Positions 17,333 to 25,153 of a DNA stretch of 64,000 nucleotides are shown piece after piece. Position 1 is the stretch's first letter, and each line of letters begins with the position of its first letter. The DNA is taken from NCBI GenBank assembly GCA_002479075.1, contig DLLG01000011.1, positions 16,019 to 80,018 of the forward strand, read 5' to 3'. The translations under genes and the position numbers were made by a program. The stretch comes from Clostridiales bacterium UBA7568 (GTDB lineage: Bacteria; Bacillota; Clostridia; Oscillospirales; CAG-272). Under the pieces are notes generated by a model that was given only the letters and a program-made list of their open reading frames with translations, made no database searches and was not told where the DNA came from.

Positions 17333-17373
17333 GGAGAGGTATCGAAGTGGTCATAACGGGGCTGACTCGAAAT
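17333..17373 (+). pseudogene. tRNA-Ser(CGA), 5' half, split by insertion
   Basis: 41 nt starting GGAGAGGTATCGAAGTGGTC: acceptor 5' strand, D arm, the 5' strand of the anticodon stem (CTGA) and the loop CTCGAAA with anticodon CGA. It then breaks off into unrelated sequence. Joined to 34559-34606 it gives an 89-nt tRNA with a perfect CTGA/TCAG anticodon stem. The same length is seen in the intact tRNA at 17533-17621. Confidence 0.85.
17364..17373 (+). repeat. attL core
   Basis: GACTCGAAAT, identical to 34549-34558 and covering the anticodon loop of tRNA-Ser(CGA). Inferred crossover site of the tyrosine integrase. Confidence 0.75.
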
Positions 17374-17532
17374 TTTCCGAAGAGCTGTTAGTTCTGTCCG
17401 CCTGAAAACCTTGATTTTACTTAGGCTTCCAAATTTAAAATCGAATAATTTTTTGCTTTCTCTCCTGCTTTTCTCTCCAAAAGTTTTTTGAACGATTTTT
17501 GGTCGAAAAGAAAAGCGGATTGAAATATACAC

Positions 17533-17621
17533 GGAGACGTATCGAAGTGGTCATAACGGGGCGCACTCGAAATGCGTTTGCCCTAACGGGCACGTGAGTT
17601 CGAATCTCACCGTCTCCGCCA
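17533..17621 (+). tRNA. tRNA-Ser(CGA), complete, carried by the element
   Basis: 89 nt with acceptor stem GGAGACG/CGTCTCC, discriminator G and encoded CCA. Anticodon stem CGCA/TGCG with loop CTCGAAA, a long class II variable arm (TGCCC/GGGCA) and T arm GTGAG-TTCGAAT-CTCAC. The first 41 bases closely match the interrupted host half-gene at 17333. It has its own terminator and lies 160 bp inside the element, downstream of the host tRNA promoter. It could replace the host gene that the insertion destroyed. Confidence 0.93.
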
Positions 17622-17624
17622 TCG

Positions 17625-17659
17625 AAAAGCCAGTAACCATGCGGTGTTGCTGGCTTTTT
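17625..17659 (+). terminator. Terminator of the element tRNA
   Basis: 13-bp stem AAAAGCCAGTAAC/GTTGCTGGCTTTT ending in a T-run. It also separates the tRNA from the convergent integrase gene. Confidence 0.85.
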
Positions 17660-17716
17660 CATTTTTTCTCAAAAAATAAATTTTACGCAATTTTCGGATT
17701 TTAGGAGAGAAAATCA

Positions 17717-18925
17717 TCATTTCTCTCCTAAATCATTTGAAACCCAACGGCTTCCGAAATCGCCTCTTTCAGGCAAAATAAGTCCTGTTTCCATTGCCTG
17801 TGCCGAGGAGATTTTGGAACTGTAATCCAGGTGAGCATAAATATTTGCCGTTGTTGTAAAATCGCTGTGACCAAGCCACTCTTGAATATGCTTTAGCGGT
17901 ACGCCGTTAGCAAGAAGCAGTGAAGCACAGCTATGACGAAGGTCGTGAAATCGCATACGGCGCAAACCGTGCTGTTCCAAAAACTTCGGGAAATAAGAAG
18001 TTAGATAACCCGCTCGCATACGCTCGCCCATTTCATCTACAAACACAAAACCCTCATATTCATAATTGTAACAGTTGCCGCATATCTTCTTGTTCAATTC
18101 CTGCGCTTCCCTTACCTGCATAAAGTAGTCTCGAAAACTGCCGACAAGCGGTAAAGTACGCAAGCTTGATTTGGTCTTTGCCGATTGTTGCTCGATTTCC
18201 GTATACTTACCGTTTACGGAAATTGAAGTTACCGTTCGCTTAATCGAAATCGTGCCACGCTCAAAGTCTATGGCGTCCCATTTAAGCCCCAACACCTCGC
18301 CACGGCGAAAGCCGTAAAAAGCGGCTACAAGCACCGGCAGTTCTAGTTTTGTTCCTCTAAGCGCTTCAAACATTTTCTGCATTTCCTCTGCCGAAAGAAA
18401 TACAGGCTGAAAATCGTTTTTCTTCGGTCGGTCAACCTTATCAGCCACATTCTGCATCAGCATATCGGTTTTCACCGCATATTTGAGCGCCGAATGAATA
18501 ACGGCGTGGTAGTGTATGACCGTGTTGGGTTTTACCTTTTTGAGCATCTCGGAATAAAACATTTGCAAATGCCTTGCTTCAAGCTCACGGAGTGTCAGCT
18601 TCTTCTTACGGAAATAAGGTTCGATAACGCTTTTTATAAGTCCTAAGTAAGAAGAATACGTCGCAATCGCCAGCCTTCCTTTGGCGATTTCCAACCACTC
18701 CAGAAGATAATCGGCAAACAACATATCGCTGCTTAACTCTCCGACTTCTTCGGGAACTTCAAATTCTGCCCGCAGTTTAGCAAGCTCGGCTTCCGCTTTT
18801 CGTTTGTTGCCCTTTTCGGGCAGTCCCAAGGAAATCCACTTTGTTTTTCGTTGCCCCTTGGCGTTTTTGTAATTCAGTACGGCATAGTAATTGCCGTTTT
18901 TAACCGATAAATGTCCTGCTACCAT
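17717..18925 (-). CDS. int: Tyrosine recombinase / integrase
   Basis: 402-residue Tn916-type integrase that catalyses insertion and excision at the tRNA anticodon loop. An N-terminal arm-binding region (LSVKNGNYYAVLNYKNAKGQRKTKW) and a SAM-like core-binding domain (residues about 65-165) come first. The catalytic domain follows: first Arg in FYGFRRGEVLGLKW, the HxxR in MRFHDLRHSCASLL, the GHSDFTTT block and the Tyr nucleophile in TANIYAHLD. Ribosome site TAGGAGG. It sits at the tRNA-proximal end of the element. A palindrome overlaps its -10. Confidence 0.95.
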   Translation of the reverse strand: MVAGHLSVKNGNYYAVLNYKNAKGQRKTKWISLGLPEKGNKRKAEAELAKLRAEFEVPEEVGELSSDMLFADYLLEWLEIAKGRLAIATYSSYLGLIKSVIEPYFRKKKLTLRELEARHLQMFYSEMLKKVKPNTVIHYHAVIHSALKYAVKTDMLMQNVADKVDRPKKNDFQPVFLSAEEMQKMFEALRGTKLELPVLVAAFYGFRRGEVLGLKWDAIDFERGTISIKRTVTSISVNGKYTEIEQQSAKTKSSLRTLPLVGSFRDYFMQVREAQELNKKICGNCYNYEYEGFVFVDEMGERMRAGYLTSYFPKFLEQHGLRRMRFHDLRHSCASLLLANGVPLKHIQEWLGHSDFTTTANIYAHLDYSSKISSAQAMETGLILPERGDFGSRWVSNDLGEK

Positions 18926-18960
18926 TTTTAATTCCTCCTAAAATCTTAATTTTGCAGAGC

Positions 18961-19006
18961 AGAACTCCAAACCGACAGCATTATTATAGCATCGGTTTGG
19001 GGTTCT
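18961..19006 (-). promoter_or_regulatory. int promoter region with 15-bp inverted repeat
   Basis: AGAACTCCAAACCGA and TCGGTTTGGGGTTCT (one G-T pair) flank a 16-nt loop that contains a minus-strand TATAAT (18983-18988). A dyad around a -10 just upstream of int suggests an operator or a leader hairpin. GTTCTCTCC (19002-19010) here also matches the end repeats. Confidence 0.5.
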
Positions 19007-19049
19007 CTCCATTCTGTGAATTGTTTTGCCGTATTCGTATCTGTACGAA

Positions 19050-19958
19050 TCAGCGAGCGTCTCGGTTTCGTTCTCTCTGCCGCTTTAACAGCTCCAAGCC
19101 TTTTATAATATCTCGGCGTATTTGCTCATCGGTGTAGCCCTGCGGAAAATACTTTTTAAAATCCTCACGCTTAAATTTTATCTGCTCCTGCTGATTCGGT
19201 TTTTCCTCCGACATCACCGCATAAATCATTTGGTTGTCCAGCATACCCTGCTGACTTAACTTTTTCAGCCGTATGCTTTGTGCGTGAGACGGTGTGCAGT
19301 CGTTCAGTTCCATAGCGTCAAGCAGTATTCTCTGCTCTGACTTGTCTAAGTACGAAATTTCTACCGCAGGATTGAAAGCAATTTTGCCTTCGTCTACCAT
19401 TGCAAGCAGTTCGGGGATTAAGTAGGTCAAACGGATATAACGCTGAATCTGTCTTCCGCTATCTACCGATTCATCAGCCATTTTTTCTCTTGACCACTTC
19501 TGGACAAGTTGTCCAGAAGCTACACCCTGATGTTTTATTGCTTCCAGTTTCATCTTATAGGCAAAGGCTTTTTCACTCGGCAAAATCGTCTCTCTTTGTA
19601 AATTTGCGTCTACCATTGCGATAACTGCTTCATCATCGGACATCTCACGCACGATTACGGGCATTGTTTCAATTCCTAACACTCGACACGCTGCAAGCCT
19701 ACGATGACCTGAGATAAGTTCGTAGCCACCGTCAGGCAAGGGTCTTGCAAGTGCCGGAGTGATTGCGCCTACCTTGCGTATGCTTTCAATCATTCGCTCC
19801 ATTTCCTCATTGTTCTGCACTTTAAATGGATGATTTTTAAAGGGATGAAGTTCTGAAAGCGGAATGTTTTGAACACGCTCTAACTTTACATCGTCCCGCA
19901 TTTCCTGCGTGGTGAATAAATCGTCCAGTTTAGGTAAAGTAAAATCTGATTTTCTCAT
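19050..19958 (-). CDS. ParB/RepB/Spo0J-family protein
   Basis: About 302 residues. The ParB N-domain runs from IPLSELHPFKNHPFKV with the CTP/DNA-binding signature ELISGHRRLAACRVLG and MVDANLQRE. The HTH is around REKMADESVDSGRQIQRYIRLTYLIPELL. It likely aids maintenance or replication of the excised circle. No ParA partner is seen. I place the start at the second ATG (19958), because GAGAGG precedes it; an ATG at 19988 would overlap the upstream mobC-like gene. Confidence 0.85.
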   Translation of the reverse strand: MRKSDFTLPKLDDLFTTQEMRDDVKLERVQNIPLSELHPFKNHPFKVQNNEEMERMIESIRKVGAITPALARPLPDGGYELISGHRRLAACRVLGIETMPVIVREMSDDEAVIAMVDANLQRETILPSEKAFAYKMKLEAIKHQGVASGQLVQKWSREKMADESVDSGRQIQRYIRLTYLIPELLAMVDEGKIAFNPAVEISYLDKSEQRILLDAMELNDCTPSHAQSIRLKKLSQQGMLDNQMIYAVMSEEKPNQQEQIKFKREDFKKYFPQGYTDEQIRRDIIKGLELLKRQRERNRDAR

Positions 19959-19978
19959 TGTTGTTTTCCTCTCTTTCG

Positions 19979-20317
19979 TTATTTCCATTTGAGCTCGCTT
20001 TCGGCGGGGCGTAAAAAGGTCGCCTCAATGTCCGCCTGAAATCGGTGCCACCGTTCCGCTTCTCGCCGCAGCATAGGCGCATCGACAAACCCCAGCGTAT
20101 TCGCTTTCACCGCAAGCTGATTGATGTTGTTGCCGATGGTAGACAGCTTGCGCATTGCTTCATAGAAATTGCCGTCCGGTTTTTCTCTCGGCTCATACCC
20201 TCGAATCAGCAAACGAATCACCGCCGTTTCCGATATTCCGGCAAGCTCTGCTTTTCTTTTAAGCTCTGCCGCCTCTTGGGATGAGAGCCAAAACTGTTTC
20301 TTAATTCTTTTGTTAAT
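19979..20317 (-). CDS. MobC-like relaxosome accessory protein, ATT start
   Basis: The family N-terminus (NKRIKKQFWLSSQEAAELKR) is only reached by starting at an ATT at 20315-20317, where AAAGGA lies about 7 nt upstream, giving 112 residues. A GTG start at 20221 would cut off the ribbon-helix-helix half. The C-terminal half, YEAMRKLSTIGNNINQLAVKANTLGF, is the typical MobC block. MobC binds near oriT and helps the relaxase. An inverted-repeat cluster lies immediately upstream. Confidence 0.78.
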   Translation of the reverse strand: MNKRIKKQFWLSSQEAAELKRKAELAGISETAVIRLLIRGYEPREKPDGNFYEAMRKLSTIGNNINQLAVKANTLGFVDAPMLRREAERWHRFQADIEATFLRPAESELKWK

Positions 20318-20335
20318 AACCGTTCCTTTCCGAGA

Positions 20336-20420
20336 GAGGTTTTAGGAGACATCCTAACGAGTTTTTACTGTTTGGGAGTACAAACAGTCTGCTCGCTACG
20401 ATAGCGCAGCCTAAAACCTC
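20336..20420. other. Candidate oriT: nested inverted repeats
   Basis: Outer 11-bp repeat GAGGTTTTAGG (20336-20346) / CCTAAAACCTC (20410-20420). Inside are TTAGGA/TCCTAA (20342-20357), a perfect 8-bp hairpin ACTGTTTG/CAAACAGT (20367-20388), and CGCTA/TAGCG near 20394-20405. The region sits between two relaxosome-type genes, the usual place for a transfer origin. A nic site cannot be assigned. Confidence 0.5.
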
Positions 20421-20433
20421 CGCCCTGTTTTTA

Positions 20434-20694
20434 TTACTTCAGTAAGTCCTCTATCACGCTCAGTCGATAGAGGATTTCGCTTTTTTCAAGGGACTCCAAA
20501 TCCTTTTTGAGCTGTCTTACCTGTCGAAAAGTCTTGTAGATTTTCTCATCGGTTGCGGCTTTTACGTTCTTTCCAAGTCCCAATCTTCTGAGATATTCCG
20601 ACATGGATAGTCCGCAATACATTGCGCTTTCGCTGAGCTTTTCTTTCTCGGCGGGTGTTACTCTTACGTTGATTCCTTGTGTTTTACTTCTCAT
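20434..20694 (-). CDS. Small ribbon-helix-helix/MobC-type protein
   Basis: 86 residues. INVRVTPAEKEKLSESAMYCGLSMSEYLRRLGLGK is a ribbon-helix-helix DNA-binding unit as in relaxosome proteins, and a coiled C-terminal part follows (FRQVRQLKKDLESLEKSEILYRL). The ATG at 20694 follows GAAAGGA; a TTG three codons earlier is also possible. Being next to the mobC-like gene and the repeat cluster supports a role in mobilisation. It could instead be a transcriptional regulator of the element. Confidence 0.72.
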   Translation of the reverse strand: MRSKTQGINVRVTPAEKEKLSESAMYCGLSMSEYLRRLGLGKNVKAATDEKIYKTFRQVRQLKKDLESLEKSEILYRLSVIEDLLK

Positions 20695-20750
20695 AAATAT
20701 CAAATCCTTTCTTTTGTTTGTGACGACAATGACGGTTGTGACGGTGTTTT

Positions 20751-21776
20751 CTATATAGAGATCTCGCCGTCATTTCCGTCACCGCTGTCATTCATTTCAA
20801 GCCGAATCAGGCGGCTTGTCCCCGTGCGTTTGGTTCTGTATTCAATGCCCTGTGGCATCAAAACCTCTGCCGAAAACCTCGCCAGCAGCTTGGTTACCAC
20901 GTTTGCCGTGGTTTCAGTTTCGTTCATTTCGGTAAGTAGCTGACTTGCTGTGCCTTGCCAAGTTCTGCGCAAGGCTATGAAGGAAACAAGACGAAAAAGA
21001 AAGTTGGGAATCTCTTCTCGGTGAAGATCTTCGGCGTTCTTTCGTTCCACAAGCTCCCATAAATGGGTTCCGTTATCGAACTTCAGGGTAAGCTCCTGAT
21101 ACTCTATATCTCGTCCCGTAGCAAGGAGCGTTCCCATCTCGCTTGAGCGACTGCGTTTCAAAATAAAACTCGTATCAGCAGCTCCCGTGATACCCGTTGA
21201 ACCCGTAACCTCGTTGAATGGGTCGTTGGCATCCTTCATTTTGCGAACGTGATGAACGACCACCACCGCTATCCCGAACCTATCCGAAATGGTTTTTAGC
21301 GCCGTGATATCGTCGTAATCTCCTGCATACATTCCGCTTTTACCGATGGTGTTTCGAGAGTCACGAACCTTTTGAAAAGTATCGATAATCACAAGCTTTG
21401 TGTTCGGAAAGTCGGTTAGATAATCTTCAATCTGATGCTCTAAACCATTCCCGATCTGAAAACTCGTGGTAGCAATTCGAAGCTCGGCAGGCGCTTCATC
21501 GGTCAGCTGATACAAGCGGTTTTGAATACGAATGTGGGTATCTTCCAAGCACAGATACAGCACGTCGCACTTGTGGGTTTCAAATTCCCACACGGGATTT
21601 CCTCTTGCCACCTGCATACCGAGCCACAGCATCAGCCAGCTTTTACCGATCTTACTTGCGCCCGATAATACGCTCAGTCCCTGCGGTATCAAGCCTTCCA
21701 CAACGAACAGTGTCTTGCGGAGCGGCGTTGATAACAAGGTGTCCGCATCAACGGTTCTCAATTTTTCAACTTGCAT
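20751..21776 (-). CDS. RepA-like RecA-fold ATPase
   Basis: 341 residues. Walker A is GASKIGKSWL near residue 39, Walker B LVIIDTFQKV near 110, and a His-rich sensor VVVVHHVRKMKDANDPF is followed by GSTGITGAADTSFIL. This is the RepA/DnaB-like hexameric helicase family used by plasmids and integrative elements for replication initiation. The reading frame extends 21 codons upstream, but the ATG at 21776 has an AAGGAGGTG ribosome site. It overlaps the excisionase gene by 11 nt. Confidence 0.8.
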   Translation of the reverse strand: MQVEKLRTVDADTLLSTPLRKTLFVVEGLIPQGLSVLSGASKIGKSWLMLWLGMQVARGNPVWEFETHKCDVLYLCLEDTHIRIQNRLYQLTDEAPAELRIATTSFQIGNGLEHQIEDYLTDFPNTKLVIIDTFQKVRDSRNTIGKSGMYAGDYDDITALKTISDRFGIAVVVVHHVRKMKDANDPFNEVTGSTGITGAADTSFILKRSRSSEMGTLLATGRDIEYQELTLKFDNGTHLWELVERKNAEDLHREEIPNFLFRLVSFIALRRTWQGTASQLLTEMNETETTANVVTKLLARFSAEVLMPQGIEYRTKRTGTSRLIRLEMNDSGDGNDGEISI

Positions 21777-21996
21777 TTTTCTCACCTCCTTCCTCCATAA
21801 CATAGTTGATGACATTGACCTTCGGGATCTTAAAGGCATTTCCGATTTTGATGCCGGAGATATATCCGTCGTTGATAAGGTCGTATGCCAAGTGTCTGCT
21901 GATGCCCAACATTTTCTGAAGCTGAGCCACGGTTACGATGTCCGGATAGTCCGGAAACATCATCTTGTAGAGTTCTCTTAACTCTGTTTTTCTCAT
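21766..21996 (-). CDS. Excisionase-type HTH protein
   Basis: 76 residues. TVAQLQKMLGISRHLAYDLINDGYISGIKIGNAFKIPKVNVINYV is the MerR-like winged helix of the excisionase/HTH_17 family. It may bend DNA for excision, or regulate repA, with which it is translationally coupled. Ribosome site AAGGAGGTAA. Confidence 0.8.
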   Translation of the reverse strand: MRKTELRELYKMMFPDYPDIVTVAQLQKMLGISRHLAYDLINDGYISGIKIGNAFKIPKVNVINYVMEEGGEKNAS

Positions 21997-22266
21997 AATC
22001 TGTTACCTCCTTCTGAGAATGTTCAGCCACACGGTTTTCGTGGCTATGTAAAGAGCTCGGTATAAGGAGAGGCAGCCTTATGCCGACTCTTTCGCCGGTC
22101 TGCCTGAATGTCGTTCCTGCTCCGGAATCTCACCGCAACGTTTTGTTTTTCCTGGCACGCTCATATCGTGGCGATACTTTACCGAAAAACATATCTCATT
22201 CAGCCGGTCATTAAGTTGTCAAGGTTCACTGAAGGTTTTTTATCTCCTCAAGGAGTAGCCGGCGAG

Positions 22267-22319
22267 GTACGGGGTGAATATCCGAAGAAGAAAATTATTT
22301 TTCGCTCATTACCCCGTAC
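22267..22319. repeat. Inverted repeat in the element's main intergenic region
   Basis: GTACGGGGTGA / TTACCCCGTAC (one G-T pair) around a loop with its own CGAA/TTCG and AAAA/TTTT pairs. The 667-bp region 21997-22663 has no gene. It also holds a GCCAC/GTGGC hairpin near 22025 and a TATAAT at about 22621. It lies upstream of both the repA operon and the plus-strand cargo, so it may be an origin or control region. Confidence 0.4.
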
Positions 22320-22663
22320 TAACCAATTGGCGAATTCTTTTGGAGTTTGGCAAAAAATTTTTTATAACCTCACTTTTAGTTGCTGACTTTTTGAGAAAAT
22401 GGACAAATTGTTTTTTCTTTTTCGCTTGAAAACGGCGTGTTATCAGGGTTTTGTCCCTTCACTTATTCCGAAAGAGGTCGGCGTATGCACACCCATTTTT
22501 ACGAAAAAATTCTTCGTGCGAAAAGAAAAAACAGCCGAAAACCCTTTATTTACGGGCATTTTTGGCTGAAAAAATATTTTGAAATTTTTTGAAATTCATA
22601 GAAAAACGGGTGAAAATCTGCTATAATTATGAAAAGGTCAACTTATGATATGACGGTGATGTT

Positions 22664-24040
22664 ATGATTTTAAAAAGAATACCTGACAAATTGAAAAAGG
22701 ATATTGAGCAGTTTCATTCTTCTAATAGCGACTCGAATGAGATATGGCTTCTCTCGGCAGATTCGGGAATGGGCAAGACCTATGCGGCGTTATCTTACTG
22801 CGTCGAAAATAAGGATAGCCTTTACTTTTCCTTTCGGCATATCAGCGCTGAACTTGCTCGGAAAACCTTTGCGGAGCGTTATCCCGATGTATTCAGGGAT
22901 TGTGCAACTTGGTCGGCATTCTTCGATTGCCTACAAGTCTTTGGCAAAAGAAAACGCCCAACCGTCTTTTTTGACGATGTGGGCGAACGAAATGATAAGA
23001 ATGATTTTTATGCGGCATTAAAGAACTTTTCAGAAGTAAGCAACGGTTGCGGTGTGCTTGTAGTGTTAATCGGCAGACCTTGGGAACAGATTGAAATACC
23101 CTGCCAAACGCTCTATATAACGCCATATTCCACGCAAGAGATTGCCGAAACGCTGTCCGTAAGCGACAAGGAATCGGTAGACATATTTTGCCTGTCGGCG
23201 GGTATTACGGAACTTTTATCTCTTTACGATACGAGCATTTCTTTTGAAGAAAATGTAAAAGCGTTGCTTTATATCAATTCCCCGTTTTATCGACTAATAA
23301 ATGATAAGATGTGCGAATGTTTCCGAACGCCCGAAAGCTACAACACGCTGCTATATGCAATGGTGAACGGTTATAATCGCATCACCGAACTGTCGGCGTT
23401 TTCAGGTTATCCGAAAAACAAATGCGATAAGTACATTAAAACGCTGTGCGAATTCGGTCTTGTCCGTAAGGAACCCGAAAAGAACGGACACACAAAGTAT
23501 TATCCGGCGAACAGCTACATTGCCCTGTGGTATAAAACTCTGCTGACCGCTGTACCAAACTCAGACGGCTGTTTCGGTGAAGATGTTTATAATCGTTTCG
23601 TGAGATATTTTAACGATGAGATACTTTCTACATTTTACAAAGAAATGTGCGCCTATTGGTTAGATAAAAATCTCAATTCCATCTCAACGGACTACATTGA
23701 CACCAAAGATTTAAGCTATCGGAATGTCAAAGTCGGCGAGGTAGCCTTTGATTTTGCCTGCGAGAAAAAACGGGCGGTATATGCCTATTACGATACAATT
23801 CCCGGTGAAAAACTTACGCAAAAGCTCTGGAAAGAGATTGAAAGAAGCACTACAAAAGACAGACCGTTTTACGAGAATGAATACGTTATCTGCACCGTAA
23901 ACCGTGTTCCTGATAGCTACTGGACATTGAGCAAGCATTATGATAACGTGCATATCGTCAAGCTTTCTTCTCTATTTGCTACCTATAACAAGGAATATAA
24001 CCGCCGTATGCACCCTCGGTTTGTTCCGTCGTTTGTCTGA
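22664..24040 (+). CDS. AAA-type ATPase, DUF234-like
   Basis: 458 residues. The N-terminal ATPase has Walker A LLSADSGMGKTYA (about residues 29-41), Walker B PTVFFDDVGERN and an arginine-containing sensor VLIGRPWEQ. A winged helix follows (ITELSAFSGYPKNKCDKYIKTLCEFGLVRK). The C-terminal 150 residues resemble DUF234 (VKVGEVAFDFACEKKRAVYAYY), a fold related to restriction-type nucleases. Such proteins are common on clostridial elements without a known role; regulation or defence are both possible. Monocistronic, with an AT-rich upstream region. Confidence 0.65.
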   Translation: MILKRIPDKLKKDIEQFHSSNSDSNEIWLLSADSGMGKTYAALSYCVENKDSLYFSFRHISAELARKTFAERYPDVFRDCATWSAFFDCLQVFGKRKRPTVFFDDVGERNDKNDFYAALKNFSEVSNGCGVLVVLIGRPWEQIEIPCQTLYITPYSTQEIAETLSVSDKESVDIFCLSAGITELLSLYDTSISFEENVKALLYINSPFYRLINDKMCECFRTPESYNTLLYAMVNGYNRITELSAFSGYPKNKCDKYIKTLCEFGLVRKEPEKNGHTKYYPANSYIALWYKTLLTAVPNSDGCFGEDVYNRFVRYFNDEILSTFYKEMCAYWLDKNLNSISTDYIDTKDLSYRNVKVGEVAFDFACEKKRAVYAYYDTIPGEKLTQKLWKEIERSTTKDRPFYENEYVICTVNRVPDSYWTLSKHYDNVHIVKLSSLFATYNKEYNRRMHPRFVPSFV

Positions 24041-24225
24041 GTCTTAATATAATTCTCAAAGCCTTCTCCCAATTTTTTTGGAAAAGGGCTTTTCCTTTGC
24101 CGTGCAATTTATAACTTTTTCGTTTCAATCCCGAATAAACCCCTATTAAACCTTGAAAAATCCTAAGAATTGTGTTATACTTTATGATGTATAATTGTAT
24201 TTTCGTGAAAACGGAGGATTTCACC

Positions 24226-24414
24226 ATGGATAACAACCTTGAACGCTGGTATTCAATGAAAGAGATAATGGAATATTTGGGCGTTAGCCGTGATACAGTT
24301 CTCGACTGGATTGAACGTCGCAATATGCCCGCCGCTAAGATAGGCAGACTGTGGAAATTCAAGGTCAGCGAAGTCGATGCTTGGATGAAATCCGGCGTTG
24401 CGGCTGATAAGTAA
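24226..24414 (+). CDS. Small excisionase-family HTH protein upstream of fic
   Basis: 62 residues: WYSMKEIMEYLGVSRDTVLDWIERRNMPAAKIGRLWKFKVSEVDAWMKSG is a complete MerR-like winged helix. Start chosen at the ATG after CGGAGGATT; the frame is open 54 nt further upstream without a ribosome site. It lies 20 nt before the Fic gene and is probably its regulator, or that of the downstream restriction operon. Confidence 0.85.
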   Translation: MDNNLERWYSMKEIMEYLGVSRDTVLDWIERRNMPAAKIGRLWKFKVSEVDAWMKSGVAADK

Positions 24415-24434
24415 TTGTAATTTGGAGGTGCGAT

Positions 24435-25040
24435 ATGGCACTTGAAAATAAATTAGGTCTTACAAATTCTGCCGATCTTGCCCGTGAAGAAGAACGCATC
24501 AGCAAGAAAAAGGCTGCGGAGCTTTTTGAAAAAGGCATTTTAGCCAATCTTCCTGTCGGTAAGTTTTCTTCATTGCAGGCAATCCATAAATATCTCTTTG
24601 AGGATATTTACGACTTTGCAGGCAAACTCAGAACAGTCAATATTGCAAAAGGAAATTTCCGTTTTGCACCGCTTATGTACTTGCAAGCGGCACTTGAAAA
24701 CATTGATAAAATGCCGCAGTCTACCTTTGACGAGATAGTAGAAAAGTATGTTGAGATGAACATCGCCCACCCTTTCCGTGAGGGCAACGGACGAAGCACT
24801 CGCATTTGGCTCGACCATATTTTGAAAACCGAAATCGGCAAAGTAGTGGACTGGAGCAAGCTTGATAAAGAAGATTACTTGCTTGCAATGGAGCGTAGCC
24901 CGATAAAAGATATTGAAATCAAACACCTTTTGAAAAACGCACTTACCGATGAAATAGACAGCCGTGAGGTCTATATGAAAGGTATCGACCACAGCTACTA
25001 TTACGAAGGATACACAACCTTCAAGACGGAAGAATTGTAA
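24435..25040 (+). CDS. fic: Class III Fic protein (AMP-transferase)
   Basis: 201 residues. The Fic active-site motif HPFREGNGRSTR is near residue 116. The C-terminus has GIDHSYYYEGY, matching the inhibitory motif [S/T]xxxE[G/N]. With the inhibitory helix at the C-terminus of a short protein, it belongs to class III, whose best-known member is the Neisseria meningitidis Fic, a self-regulated toxin that AMPylates DNA gyrase. It has an HTH partner upstream and no separate antitoxin. Ribosome site TGGAGG. Confidence 0.92.
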   Translation: MALENKLGLTNSADLAREEERISKKKAAELFEKGILANLPVGKFSSLQAIHKYLFEDIYDFAGKLRTVNIAKGNFRFAPLMYLQAALENIDKMPQSTFDEIVEKYVEMNIAHPFREGNGRSTRIWLDHILKTEIGKVVDWSKLDKEDYLLAMERSPIKDIEIKHLLKNALTDEIDSREVYMKGIDHSYYYEGYTTFKTEEL

Positions 25041-25093
25041 AATCCCAAAGTGTCAACTATGGGATTCCAAAGTGCCAAATTGACACTTTGGAA
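25041..25093. repeat. Overlapping inverted repeats before the defence operon
   Basis: AATCCCA/TGGGATT (25041-25066) overlaps TTCCAAAGTG/CACTTTGGAA (25065-25093). The two stems exclude each other. No T-run follows, so an operator or attenuator is as likely as a terminator. Confidence 0.45.
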
Positions 25094-25153
25094 CCGTGAA
25101 TGCGAAATTTGTAGATGATTGAGGAAAAATCCTCTAATATAGGAGAATTCTAT

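Larger units (their letters stand above)
17457..17728. repeat. Left arm-type sites: TTTCTCTCC x4
   Basis: TTTCTCTCC at 17457-17465, 17470-17478 and 17720-17728, and inverted at 17704-17712. Similar GTTCTCTCC copies occur near the other end of the element. Short repeats at both ends of an element with a Tn916-type integrase are expected arm-binding sites; this is inference. The segment 17374-17456 holds nothing recognisable. Confidence 0.55.

Noticed and set aside
19050..19958. Complete ParABS partition system on the element
   Set aside because: Only a ParB-like gene is present; no ParA ATPase or clear parS repeat was found.
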